Shown here: one piece after another, positions 1 to 12,180 of the stretch | Numbering within the stretch: position 1 is the stretch's first letter | How the letters are laid out: the number at the start of each line of letters is the position of its first letter | NCBI GenBank assembly: GCA_019722365.1 | Contig: JADFUC010001417.1 | Coordinates: 1-64,000, forward strand | From: Lithospermum erythrorhizon | Taxonomy: Eukaryota; Streptophyta; Magnoliopsida; Boraginales; Boraginaceae | Length of the DNA stretch: 64,000 nt | Direction of reading: 5' to 3' | The notes under the pieces: model-generated | The model's database searches: none | Told to the model about the DNA's origin: nothing | Seen by the model: only the letters and a program-made list of their open reading frames with translations | Made by a program: the position numbers and the translations under genes

Positions 1-717
1 ATCAATTGTACTTCGTTTTCAGTTACATGTTACTACGAGATACTCTTTCGGAGCCAACACCCATGTCATAGCGGATACATATAGAATAATTCAATCAAAT
101 ACAATTATATTTGCTTTCATCCCGACATACAAATTTAAAGCTTTTGCAAATGGAAAGATTTGATACATAGAAGAAGAAATGTTAATAATTGATCATTGAT
201 ATATGTAAATATATACATTTGAATGATTAAACATATCATTGCATCACATTGCAGCCATACACATACTATTATAATCAAATTCCTATATCACATTAGAGGG
301 CACAAAATCTCTGGAAATAATTCGCTGACTCTTAGATGATCGATAAGAAAGCAGTATTCTTTGGATTGACTATTCCCCCCAAATATCAATCGAGAAACTC
401 TAATAATACTCCATTTTCTAAAATAGTATGTCAAAGCCTAACAAATTAAGCTGTAAATTTAGCTACAAAAACATAATATCCCTCTTAAGAAAGCAAAATG
501 ACCATAAAAGGAAAAAGCATGATTAGTCATTTAGAAATAATGCTGGCTTGATCTATTTCAAATTGGAAGCATATGCTTATTGACTTTGAATCAAACTCCT
601 TGTGAAAGCCCCCACTATCTTTTCAAAAAACAAACTCTAGATTATTAAGAAAGAGCAGTGAGAACAACATAATTGAAACAACCCCATTGAGCAAATGACA
701 CCTTTTACATTTCAATT

Positions 718-767
718 ATTAAAAAGTGTTACATGCGAGTGTTACCTAAAGCCATTTTCTACTAGTG
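718..767 (-). mobile_element. CACTA-type transposon terminus
   Basis: Read on the minus strand, this stretch opens with CACTAGTAGAAAATGG and continues with a GTGTTAC-type subterminal motif. The same arrangement ends the element at 2500-2882, so the two belong to one non-autonomous CACTA-like family. No matching opposite end and no 3-bp target duplication could be fixed, so only the terminus is called. The rest of 1-1560 is AT-rich with no gene that I can support. Confidence 0.5.
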
Positions 768-1569
768 GATTGTTCATGATTCATTTCTCCTTTTATCATC
801 TTATATATTTACGTCGGTGCTCTCATTATGTGATGGATTGTACAACATGCTGCTACTTGTTATTCAATAAAAATATAAGCTGTTGGCCTTAAGCTAATAT
901 CTTTAGGTATCACGAGATTAAGCATCAAATTAGAATATCTTGTAAAGTGCTTCATGAATATGATAATTAATGTGCACTTTATCCAATAAGGTTCATCTAC
1001 ATCATAGCGTCTACCTTCCATCTTTTATCATCTTGGTTTCACAATGCAAATCTTGTTCCGAGTTGTATCATTCTAGTTAATGACGACTACACCTCAAATA
1101 AATGCTGAATTGGTGGATAATTTTGTAAAAGGGACATTGTTACATGGTTAATCATCTTCATTTGCAAAATACTAGTTACGCCACTAGATTTAGTGATCAT
1201 GATTGCCCATAATTTTAAAATGATTGACCCTTTTCTATTGGAAAAGAATTTATGTTGCAATCGCAATTAGCTAAATCAAACGGTAAGACATGTAAGATTT
1301 GAACTAGAAGTATAGCACGATGCCTCTAAAGAAAACTGCAATTTCGCAATAGACAAAAAAAAACATAGTATAGCAAACCAACCGTATCCTGTCCGAGATA
1401 ATATAAATATATACTTAGGCTATGATGAACCGGGTAGTGTCGAGTTTAGTTAGGCTGCTCGAACCCGACTCGATAACACTAGTAGTCACGACATACACAA
1501 ACATAATTAGAGTTCCGATTACCTTATTGGTACCAATAGGAACCCATGCTATGGTATTGGTAAGCTTTA

Positions 1570-2063
1570 TGAGTGACCACATTAAGGCGATCCCGGCTTG
1601 GTGATGAAGCGTGGAAGCGATAAAGTCGGAGTATTTGGGTAGCGGTGAGGCAGGGTTACAGTGTGGGCCAGCCAGGGCGAGTTGGGTAAACCCAGTGGCG
1701 CATGTAGAGGCGGCTTCGTCGGGAGTCGTTTTCTCGGATGAGTTTGAGGATCTTGTTGTTGTAGGAGGTTGAGGCGGTTTCCGGTTAAGGTGGAGATCGG
1801 CTCGGGGAGTTTGGGAGGCGTTGGGATTTTGAAGAGGGGGGATTTGGGGATTGGGCTTGTTGTTGTTGGTGGCGGGTGGGTAGAGAGGGGTTCGATCTGG
1901 GAGGCGGCGTTTTTCTTTGCGGCGTTCGGCGGCTTCTTCAGGGGTGGCAAAAGGAGAGGAGACGGAGGGAGAGAGGGGAAGGGTGGTGGTGTGTGGTGGC
2001 GGAGGAGGTGGTGGGGTTTGGAGAACAAGGTCAAATGGAATCTGGGAGGGAATGCCTTATCAT
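1570..2063 (-). pseudogene. Relic of the N-terminal part of a P-class PPR protein gene
   Basis: This GC-rich island in AT-rich DNA encodes, in shifting frames on the minus strand, a recognisable start of a pentatricopeptide repeat protein. An ATG at 2063 opens MIRHSLPDS. After a frameshift comes a Pro/Thr/Ser-rich leader, then ATPEEAAERRKEKRRL, then NRLNL followed by ILKLIREND, then HRFIT-like and QAGIA-like residues, ending near NVVTH. That order (transit-type leader, basic RRKEKRR block, first helices of the repeat array) is typical of mitochondrial P-class PPR proteins; this is family knowledge from memory. At least three frame changes are needed and homology stops near 1570, so no functional protein is possible. 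The 150-codon open frame over the same DNA (1582-2034) is a composite of wrong and right frames. Confident it is a relic, moderately confident of the family. Confidence 0.6.
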
Positions 2064-2499
2064 TTGAGGTTTTGTGAGGGTTAAGACCAAACTAAAAGAA
2101 TGGTGTATGACAGTGAGGATTAGTTTGAGGGCATGGGACGGTTGTGTTTTGTGTTTAAAGAGACATGTCTCATTTATTTTGTTTGATAATTATTGAATCT
2201 AGTCAAATCATTTGTTAGGTTTTATGTTGAATCAAAGATCATTAAATTTTTTTTGTACTTATTTTTTTAATAAATTTTCATCAACATTTCAAAAGAGTAT
2301 ATTTACATTTGAGAATTAATTGAAACTTTCTCGAGATTTTGAACACAACTTTAATCATAAATTACTTTTTATACACGTATGAAATTACAAAAAAATAATA
2401 TTATGAAAATATTTTTTCCCAATTGTATGGGTAAATCATCGAGGTTTATTCTAATTACTTTAAATTATGTGTTTAGTATTGATTTGGTTTTAATTTGAT

Positions 2500-2882
2500 T
2501 TTACATAAATTATGTAACACATAAAAGCGTGTAAAATGTTACGTATTATGTAAAATGTTACATTGAGTGATACTTTAAAGTATGTAACGTATAAAAAGTG
2601 ATCTGTTAAAATGTTCATTATTATGTAAGTGTTACATTGAGTGATAAAAGCCATAACACAAAAAAAGTGATACATAGAAATGTTACCTATTTTTAAAGTG
2701 TTGGGTAAATACTTTACAAAGTATGTAACACAAAAAAGTAATCTTGCAACTTAAAATGTTATCATCTTAAAAGTATTTATATAATAAAAAAGTGTTACAT
2801 AGGTGTTACCTATAAGCTCATGAAATACTAATTATTAAAAGTGTTACATGCGGGGTGTTACACAAACCATTTTCTACTAGTG
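2500..2882 (-). mobile_element. Non-autonomous CACTA-like element end with subterminal repeat array
   Basis: The right end reads CTACTAGTG, the complement of the CACTA terminus CACTAGTAG. Inside it lie about ten copies of a degenerate motif around GTGTTACAT or ATGTTAC spread over some 380 bases, often with a TACTTTAAAGTATGTAAC variant. CACTA elements typically carry such direct and inverted subterminal repeats as transposase-binding sites. No transposase coding sequence is visible and the opposite CACTA end was not located, so the left limit is approximate. Confidence 0.55.
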
Positions 2883-5101
2883 AAAGCGTTTGTAAGTAAG
2901 TCATCAATCGACATAGGAGATCAAATCAGTCACGAGATGGGTAAAGCCACAACCCAGCCGGGGCTGTTCTTTAAGGCTCCCGGCTCGGGCCCAGTATCCA
3001 AAGAGTCAAACTGGAGTCTGAAGTCGCGTGAGACCGGGGACCATCGGTATTTCGCCCGGAGGAGCACATCACGGAAATCAGTCGAGGCACCGAGGTACTG
3101 AGGTCAAGTTTAAGCTTCTATCCAAATCAAATGAAATCAAGTTTCAGAGTCAGTCAGCTCAGAATTTCAGATCGGGGTTCAAGGTCGAGTGAACTCAGGT
3201 ACCGAATCAAGTTGACCAAGAAGTGTTTCCAGTAAAGTCGAATCAGTAGAGGTAGAACTTTATCGAGATCGAATCAAGTCAAGTCAGAAAGCCAATGAGA
3301 CTTGTCCTTAATCGTCAATAATGGCTTGGGGAGGCTGATAGTTTTGAATGATCGTCCTCTTAATTTGATAAAAGCATGCTGTGAAATTTTTCTTACCATG
3401 ATAAATTTTATTTATACCCAATGCATCAAATAATAAAAGTCGTCTTTACATTACAAATATCTTAACCCACATGACAATATATGAAACATGTTAAAAAAAT
3501 CGTTGTGTCTTCATAAAATTTCATCCAACACCCATAGTAATATTATATGTCAAATACTCCGTAATTCATCGAAATTGGAGAGGAAGAAATAAGTTTGCAT
3601 GCAGGTGGGTAATATACTAAGATTATTCAGGACCACTAATAAGAAAAATTTACGTGAATTAACATATCATTAGCACACCTTCGCGTCGGCGTTGCGAGTC
3701 GATATTAATTAAAGGAAATTATTGTGTCTTTTCCAATTATGGACTCCTACTCCTCCTTATTTAACTTAAGAAACCTAGTACTACCTATTAGAGTGGTCCC
3801 TGTAATAAATTGTTTGTGGCCCACAACTCGAGTAGACTTTCAACTTTCCAATTTGGTACTGTTACATATCAAATTCAATAAACTTAATAATTTATTATTT
3901 GGTAGCCAGAAATGGACTGCCAGTCTTGTAGAATATTTCATAATCACTTAAACAAAGATGTTATTATGGGAGTAATTGTGAAATATTTCATGTTTTATAA
4001 ATTTCAATTATATAGTGGTTATCAATGACGATTAGATTTTGTGTAATATTTAAGCCAAAATCATATAAGGTATTTCTCATAAAAGAAAAAAGTTGTGTTC
4101 TAGACTTTTCTGAATTAAAATTTGTTCATCTTAAATAATTTATAATTTCTATAATTAGTTTTAAAAACAATATTTCGTTCATCTCTAAATTTTATGGATG
4201 GTTAGTACTTTTTAATAAACTTTAATATTTTCTTCATATCGATATAAGTCATTGTTTAGATTAAAAATATTATTTCAAGTACTTTATTGTTTTGAACAAA
4301 GATTATATATTTTTATTATCTTTACATTTTTATCCTTATAAAGTTTCAACTCGCATTCTAAAGTGTAAAGATTACCTCTAATGAATGAAAAATAAAATTA
4401 AAAAAATTACATAGATTATTAATATTGTACTATTTATCTAAATAATCACTTAAATTGATCCTTCCCATATTTTCAAATTTTCCTTCAAATTCTTTTTTCA
4501 CTTAAAAACTGAACTTAATTTAATTTCAAAAAATAAAATTTCGCTTACAATAAATTATGGAGTAATAATAATACAGTGGTCCAAAAGTGGCAAAATGGTG
4601 CCATTTTAGTACAACGCCAGCTTTTTTAGGTTAATAAATCCTGTAAAAAAATTATTTTAAAATCATAAACTTTTGGAATTGATATAGCATTTAATTAATT
4701 TTTATTTAAAGCACTTATTTTAATATATATGTAATAAAAATTTAATCAATAAATTAAGCTATTTGATTCGTTAATTAGGAATATATGTAAATTTCATATT
4801 ATTCTTAATTAGTAGAAAATAATTAGGATGATAATTAAAAAATTGGAAGGAAGTATTTTATTATGCTTGCTAGATTTTCACAATAATTTACTGGATCCTA
4901 TTTGTTTGGATTGAGCGGCGGCCAAATTTGGACTATATAGGTCAAATAAAATACTCGTATTAGCACCACTATGATGACAGAAATTATGTTTTACTTTCAT
5001 CATTCCTGTTGCGTGCACAACTTTCAATCTTTCATAATGTGCAGGTGGGACGGAATTAAGATTTAATTTATTCCGTAAATCTCTTTAATGTAAGAATTAT
5101 T
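2883..5101. other. AT-rich intergenic DNA, no gene seen
   Basis: A moderately GC-rich patch at about 2920-3110 has an open frame of 86 codons (2841-3101) without recognisable domains, followed by short GTCAAGT/AATCAAGT-rich sequence to 3300. The remainder is AT-rich with no coding signal that I can support. Confidence 0.4.
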
Positions 5102-5313
5102 TTCTCCATCCTTAATTTAAGAATTTAACCTCTTCAAACCTTTTATTATTTCTCCATCCCTTAATCTAGAAATTGGTTTTTTCAAAATAAAAATTTTTGG
5201 TTCCATTTTTATCAAATTAAGTAAGAAAAATTAGATTGAAAACTTTGTTTGTAAGATATATTTAAATTTTGTGCAAAAGTAAAAAGGTTTTAGATAAAGA
5301 AATAGAGGGAGTA
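5102..5313. mobile_element. Stowaway-like MITE
   Basis: The left end carries two near copies of TCTCCATCC(C)TTAAT (5102 and 5151) and the right end reads TAGATAAAGAAATAGAGGGA followed by GTA, which is the inverted complement. This CTCCCTCC...GGAGGGAG signature and the small size fit Stowaway-type (Tc1/mariner-derived) MITEs of plants. There is no coding capacity. The left limit is uncertain because of the internal duplication. Confidence 0.5.
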
Positions 5314-5479
5314 CAAATAATTGACTTAGATCTTTTACTTATTTAGCAATATAGTCTGATTAATCTTCATTAAAATGATGAGATGCTTGAGGTTTACAAT
5401 GACGTTAAGACGAAGATTATTGGTAATAGGGTCTGAAATCAAATTAGAAATCTTAAAAGACTAGAGCATTGGAAACACT

Positions 5480-5890
5480 GAGTTGTTATAATACACACCC
5501 AAAACAGTAAGTTAAAGTTAGGTGAAACGACTATTTTGCCCTCTATTTGTAAGTGTGATATTTACGTAAATTATACCCAGGGTAAAATAGTCATTTCAGT
5601 GCTAAAAAATACTATATTGAATCCCTTTCCTCACTAATTATGTCATTTCTATCTACAGTAGGGTGCTAAAAAAATACTATTTGTGTTTGGGGTGAATTAA
5701 TAGTTGTTTGTAATCCCTCACATGGATTATGTCATTTATACTATTTGGGAGTTTGGTGTTTCAATGTTTCAGTCTATAACAGCTCAGTATTGATCCCTTT
5801 CTCACGAATTATGTCATTTATACACTGAGTTATACACACACCAAAATCTCTTCTCACGAATTATGTCATTTCTATCTACAGTCTCTTAAT
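5480..5890. repeat. Cluster of dispersed short repeats (GAATTATGTCATTT type)
   Basis: The phrase ATTATGTCATTT(C/A)TA recurs near 5638, 5727, 5808 and 5857, usually preceded by CTCAC(G). CTACAGT follows the two copies that read ATTTCTATCTACAG. ACACACCAAAA-like words also recur (5496, 5830). The block looks like the subterminal repeat zone of a small DNA transposon, but no clean ends were found. Confidence 0.4.
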
Positions 5891-6219
5891 GTATTTTTTA
5901 TTTTTTATTTTTTAAATTGGACGATGAAGACTTCGACAAACAGATATAAATTATGAATACATCTATTGAGGATTGCAAACAACTAATATAGAAATACTAA
6001 CTAAACACGATTGAAAGAAGTTGCTTACAAAAAAAGACATGCTGTTAACAAGAAATAACCTAAAATTTCTTTCTCTCGAAAATTCAATCATAGGTGACTG
6101 CATTAATTCATCGATAGTGTTAATGTAAACCCAAATGAATTACTTCAAAAGCATTAATACCCTATTCATGAACATATTAAGATGCATTAATTATGTTCTA
6201 GGTGTGGTAGTCGAGTAGC

Positions 6220-6447
6220 TTAAATATGTCAATAATCAAGCACGTTTACCTCAAGAGATCAACGAGAGACATCACAGCATTAATAGTCTATTATTAATGA
6301 GTAATGCCATAGATATCTCCATTCAAAAGGCTAGACATGTAATAGATCATTTGGAGAGGGAACATGAATTTTTCCTTCTACTTCCATATTTCTTTGTATG
6401 CAATCTACTACGTGTATTCACTTTTTGTAATGGTTTAACACTTTAAC
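6220..6447 (+). pseudogene. Coding-like fragment of unknown family
   Basis: An open frame without an early ATG reads with protein-like composition: QEINERHHSINSLL, SNAIDISIQKARHVIDHLER, then EHEFFLLLPYFF. It looks amphipathic and helical and ends at a stop at 6447. I do not recognise the family. A second protein-like frame lies on the opposite strand at 6489-6692 (contains FDFETNHSELLVAIFEPNTT and SWFTFDGSIKDQVN). The two convergent pieces may be exons or relics of separate genes. No splice structure was resolved. Confidence 0.25.
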
Positions 6448-7839
6448 TAATTTGAGTGTCAAAGTGCTGTCATTTGATCATTTATTTTTCAGGAACTAGT
6501 ATATATATTGATGCTATCCTCATTTCTATATGTAGAAGCCATCCTACTGATGAAGACATTGACTTGATCCTTAATGGAACCATCAAATGTGAACCAAGAA
6601 GATGAAGGAGTAGTGTTTGGTTCAAATATTGCAACAAGAAGTTCACTATGATTAGTTTCAAAATCAAATTTACGCGTCAAACATGCTTCCATATAAGTTT
6701 TTTCATGTCTCAGATGATGCTAAATATGATGATAAGTGTTATGGAAATAATATATATGGCGGATATTTTGCGAATTAAGTTTAACTCCGTTTATTAAGAA
6801 ATGAAACAATTACGGAAAGAAGTTGAATTGCGCTTACTTATTTACCAAGCTTATTTAATTACCTTATTATCAGATTCTAGTTTCATAAGAGGCAGAACCT
6901 ATCAGACAGATTCTACACAACAACACAAGCACAAAAGATATTCTCCGTCTTATTTATTATTCTCTCCGCCTATTTATATCGTTTCTGGGCTATATTCATA
7001 ACAATAAAGCATTTTCATCTTACTATTATTGTTTAGGATCCATTATATATATACCATTGTAAATTACCATTAACATAATATAATTATGCTAAGCTATAAA
7101 ATTTAAGATTTTATTTAATTATAAACATTGTTCTTTAAAAAATTAGCTGGCGAAGAGTACCATTACATAATATTACAAATTACGACATGCCTCCAACAAA
7201 GGCATGTGATCCAACAAAAGAACTCTAAACTCATGGTAAATTCTCGTACGATATCACTATTCCATGTTCATCAATTATTGTTAACATTGTTTTAATTAAA
7301 CATTGGTGAACACAATTATTTATGGACGACAAGGAACAAAAGGAAAACCCAAAAGAAGTTGTACCATTGCATTTTATCAACTGCGGAACTCCCTGTTCAT
7401 CATTTGGGGTTTTGAGTTGAACAGGTGAATATGGGCCTCATGATAGGACTTGGGTCTTAATTTCTTTAGTCCACTCTAAACGTGGCTAATGAATCGGACC
7501 TGCCCGCCCATTAATGATCGAACCGGTCGGGCGGGGTAACAGCGTTCCGACGCCAATGCTCTTTAACAAACCGCCCGCCCGTTAAGAGGTTACTGGCCCC
7601 CTATTCGGCTCGGCGCTCACTATTAAAGGGGCCTTTAACGCGTGGTACCCCATTTATTTATGGACTACAAGAACAAAGGAACATTTGGCCCAAAATTTCG
7701 ACATATTGGGCACTAAAAATAAACGCAGAATATGGCGATTCAACCTTTAACTCCATGACGCAAGATAAAGCGAAGATCAGAAGAAGCTGATGATTTATTA
7801 ATATGCAGATAATAATATATTCGTTTCTTTTAGTTTCAC

Positions 7840-8990
7840 ACACGTATAATAAAAAGCATAATATTCAATAATATATAGCTATAAAAATATTATGTTATTT
7901 AACTCAAAAATTAATAATATATTATTTAACCAAATCTAAGCGGCTTAGTATTATGATATATTATTCTATCAAATAATACCAAACTCTAAGTTATTAATTA
8001 AGGAAAAATCGATCAAATTGTTGAAATAGTTTTTAATATGTGTATAATAATAAATCAATTATTAAGTTTTAAATAATATACATATGAATAAAAGCATAAG
8101 ATTCAATAATATATTATCCTTTTAACAATAAAACATATTTAATTAAAAAATCATTTCAACGTATTCATAGTTAACTTAGATATGGTAATATTTAATATAC
8201 TTTTTTACCATTTGATATATTATCCTCAATAAATAATCAAATAATTCTCAAACGACTATTCGAATTAAACGTTGCATCAAGCCAATTAAACGTTATAACA
8301 TTCAATTGCAACGCGGTATCGCTTAACACACAATTCTCAAAAATTGTAATAAACGTGGTACCATTTGGAATGGAAACGTGGCAAAACAAGCTTCACACAC
8401 TATTCAATTATGTTAAAGATCATTTTAAGATTAAATCGAGTTATAAATAAGATTTATTAATAGTATGAACTTACTATCTAAGTACGATAAAACGGCGGTT
8501 TAATACTTTATTTGATAGAATAATATATCATAATACTAAATAACTTAGATTTGGTATTATTTAATATATTTGATAGAATAATAAGTTTGGTATTATTTGA
8601 TAGAATCTATTACTTTTATTTCATAGAATAATATATCATAATATCAAATAACTAGATTGTACGTATATTATTTGCTTTTATTTATAATGTATATTATTTG
8701 AAACTAAATCACTTGATTTATAATTATGCACATATTAACATGAATATTTCAGAATACAATATTATCATAAATATTTTTAATAATTTAAATAGAATCATTT
8801 AATTATTTCTCTTGAAGGATAATATATCAAATAAAGATAATATATTAAATAATACCAAATTGAAGTTATCTATTAATATGTTGGAAATATTTTTTATTTA
8901 GAAATGTGTTGTATTATCGAAAAATAATATATTATCGAAGTCTTACGCTTTTTATTTATATATATTATTTGGAAACGATAATCATTTATT
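7840..8990. repeat. AT-rich fold-back repeat array
   Basis: Several units recur in direct and inverted orientation. AAAAGCATAA(T/G)ATTCAATAAT occurs at about 7851 and 8092, and its complement at about 8925-8955. The block at 8020-8100 (TGAAATAGTTTTTAATATGT onward) is the inverse of 8665-8755. TATTATGATATATTATTCTA at about 7952 is the inverse of sequence at 8515-8545. The centre (about 8260-8450) is single copy. This is a nested fold-back (MITE-like or snap-back) structure with no coding capacity. Confidence 0.55.
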
Positions 8991-9261
8991 ATTATACACA
9001 TTAATAAATTACCACTTTACCAATTGCTCAAATTATTTTTCCATCATCATGCGCTCTGGGCTCAAATCCCACTACTATCACATTTATTTTTTGTGCAACA
9101 GCTCAACGCGTACCGCATACAGAATCCGGCATCTACGCACAGGCCGAACCTGCCTCGGCCGGCTGGCCCACCGAATATCAGCGGGCTCGACCGGCCGGGC
9201 CCGGGCCCAATCTTAGCACCGGTCCTTCCCATTTAACGAACCGGGGCCGTTTCGGCCCGCG

Positions 9262-10914
9262 TGTAACGACCGCCCAGTCGACGCCTCGCTGCTAGCCATT
9301 ATAATCTCAGACACCAAAATCACTCAAACCGACGGGATCTAATTTAGTTTAAAACTACTGCTTCCTTCCAAAAACAGATTACATATAATATTTCCAAAAT
9401 AATCACAGCTTAAAACTTTACAATCCATCAAAGCGATATCTAACCAACCAACTCCATATATACAACATATCCCAAATAAACAAGAATGCCGGTAAGGCTA
9501 CAAAAGAGAGTAACCATCGCATCAGACATAAAAATGACAACCGACAAGGCTAAAGTTTCAAAAGGAAAATACAACAATCAAAACAATGACAACACATCAA
9601 AAATCGTGACCGCGAGGATCCTCTCGCTAATCTCGGGACGCTCACCTAGCCACTGAACAAAACTCTCAAAACGCCTCTTTGGCTCAATCACCGTCAACCT
9701 CGACACAAATGAAATGCCGCCTAACGCTAAAAGAGGTGTGTCGCGAAGCTTAGTGAAACTTAACATTGCGGCGAACTTTACCATACTGAATCTAGTCAAT
9801 TAATAATATAATAGTCAAATATGAACAAAATACATATATCCGTGACTACCTAAAAAGGTCATACAAACATGATTCCAATGGGTGAAGTCTCGCATAATAC
9901 ATGAAGATATAATAGAAGGTTTCAACAAGCACACTTCCGTAAAGAAATCAATGTGTTCAACTACGACTAAAACTCTAGTCATCAAACCTCCTATCTCATA
10001 TATCCCCACCAAGTATACCAACCTCTAATGCGCATATGCTTAATCCATCTACCCGGCAGGAATGGACTAATCAATAATCACCCCGCATCTCTATACCGCA
10101 AGTAGTAAGGCTTAAACCGCACTTATACACTAAGATGGGGCATCAATCGCCTATACACTAAGTATAAGGCACACCGCACTTATACACTCAAGTATAAGGC
10201 ACATATCGTCGCATATCCCGCAGTGGGGAAGGAGAGTCACCTAACCCCTAATCATCCCAACATAGGTCAACCCATACTTCAAGTCACCTCAAGTCATAGA
10301 TAACTCTAACCATCACCTCTCAATAACCAACCACTTACTCCCAAACAATATCCAAGCACACGCCTAAACATCTCACGATCATAAGTCAAACACACAATCG
10401 CCCGACAAGGCCACGTAGAAATCATAAGTGCCGACAAGGCCACAAAAATCAAATATAAGTCGGGAGTTCAAGTTTACATTTACCTCGCTAAATCTTCAAC
10501 GCCACAAAATATAATCACATAATCATATAACTATTACATGTATATCATTCTCTCGTAATCATAACACAATAAATATGTTCACAAAATTTATAATGAATAA
10601 TGCAAAGTAACACCCGTGAGATAAATATCACCTCCGCTACTAACACAAAAACCTCCGCGAACACAATCACGGTAACGCCCTTTCCACGATCACTTTTAAC
10701 CTCGAAGAGAAATACTGGGAGATATATCACAAACGATCTCTTTAGCTCCACAACGAACCCAATTCCAAAGATAAAATTTTCCATGGCAAAACTACTAAAT
10801 TATAAATGTAATTCGCTAAAAATTTTACGAGTTAATATTATCATCGAAATTATTTATACTATCCCCGGGTCCCACCGACCGAAAAATTAATTTTTTTTGT
10901 AACGGGTTATTACA
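9262..10914 (-). mobile_element. LTR of the dominant Gypsy-like family, internally deleted
   Basis: On the minus strand the LTR starts at 10914 with TGTAATAACCCGTTAC and ends at 9262 with GGTCGTTACA. Its first 150 bases align by eye with the start of the LTR at 16858 (shared landmarks GACCCGGG, TTTCGATGAT, TTATAATTTAGTA, GCCATGG). After GCCATGG it jumps to sequence that lies about 900 bases further on in that copy, so it lacks roughly 1 kb. It keeps the palindromic TATAC/GTATA array (10090-10205). No matching 5-bp target duplication is seen (CCGCG left, TGGTG right). Assignment to Gypsy is inferred from the LTR termini and the pol-end sequence beside the copy at 54794. Confidence 0.75.
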
Positions 10915-11240
10915 TGGTGGGCCGGGGCCGAATACAAACCGAATCGGGTGGGCCGGGTCTCAAACTACCACCGAGGCCTGTCATAGCCACGCCTAGTCCA
11001 CTCAACGCCAATGTAATCAGAAATCGAGAAAATTGCAAAAGTAGCACTACTTTGACCCTTTATTTAAAATTTAGCACCCTCCTTATTTATTGACCTAAAT
11101 AGCATGTCCTCATATAATTTATTTATACCATTCCCTTAAAAACATTTTCTTCATCTTCACCCTATCCCCATTCCCACCCCCCCATCCACCAAAATTGTGT
11201 GTTTCCACACCTCCCCCCCAAATCGCGACTTGTTGGTAGG
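10915..11240. other. GC-rich then CT-rich spacer
   Basis: GGGCCGGGGCCG-type sequence follows the LTR and resembles the GC-rich sequence before it (9100-9260), suggesting the LTR entered an older GC-rich element of hAT-MITE type. The rest is C-rich without a gene. Confidence 0.3.
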
Positions 11241-12180
11241 TGTTGATATTCTATCGTATAAATATTTTAAATACTATGGACACAATCTCATCACTACTAG
11301 TTTCATAAATAATAATTAAAGAGACAAAAATATGTACTGCTCTTCTGAAACAATCGTAGTAAAGAATGAATAATATACGGAGATCCCTCGAACATCCAAA
11401 GCGCACGTCTCTAATAATTGTCCACACCAACAAGCGAAGAAGTCCTCCGGGGAGTTTTACTACAACTCCTTTAAAATAAATATTAAAATCAGACGCAGGT
11501 CGGGTCGAAAACCGGCGGTTTCTTCCACTTATCGCTTCACAAAAGCAGGGAGGGAGCAGAGAACTGCCTTTCTATTTCCTCGTTTATAATAATATCAAAA
11601 AGGAAATGAGTAAGTATTCTTTTTAAAAAAAAAGTGTCCTTTATATAAGCATCAAAATCCCTACTTTTTAAAGCCCTCAAAGAGAAAGCAAGGTAACTCT
11701 TCCATCTCCTTTCCTCATCTTGGTCGAACCCGACGTAGTTCCAAACCTTCCACCTCTTTATCCCTAAAAATCATGCATCTCATGTATAAGAGAACAGAAA
11801 CTTTATCTTTTTACCTATTTTTAGTCGAACAAGGGGTAAGTTTTCACATTGAATTCCTACCAATATTCTTATACAATTTATTTTAAACTTCAAAGTTATA
11901 ATTAAATTACGACTGATTTCGTTTGTAATGACAAGACCTCTCGCATCGATTGACAAACCATATACTAATAAATGTTAATCGAACATTATTGATAGTATAT
12001 TGATTATGAGCTTTTAATTTCTAGTAAGCCATCATAATCCTTAATGTCACATCAAGTATCCTAATACGAATATTACCATATAATCGAACGTATATACAAA
12101 CTTAAACTTAAATAAGTAAATCGGTTATACAATCGAATTGTTCAAACGACTATTATTTCAAATATCTCATATTTCCAACA
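11241..12180 (-). mobile_element. Copia 3' LTR (family E)
   Basis: Read on the minus strand the LTR opens TGTTGGAAATATGAGATATT at 12180. It is collinear over its whole length with the LTR at 62146-63099: both contain TCATATTTCCAACA, TTATAATTAAATTA, TAGTCGAACA and AAAACCTTCCAC-like landmarks. The polypurine tract complement CTCCTACCTTCC follows directly at 12181, and pol sequence lies beyond it, so this is the 3' LTR of a minus-strand element. No primer site lies at the low-coordinate end, as expected for a 3' LTR. Confidence 0.75.

Noticed and set aside
1769..2077. Gly/Arg-rich plus-strand frames over a GC-rich patch
   Set aside because: They are antisense to the PPR relic; the composition simply mirrors its Pro-rich leader.
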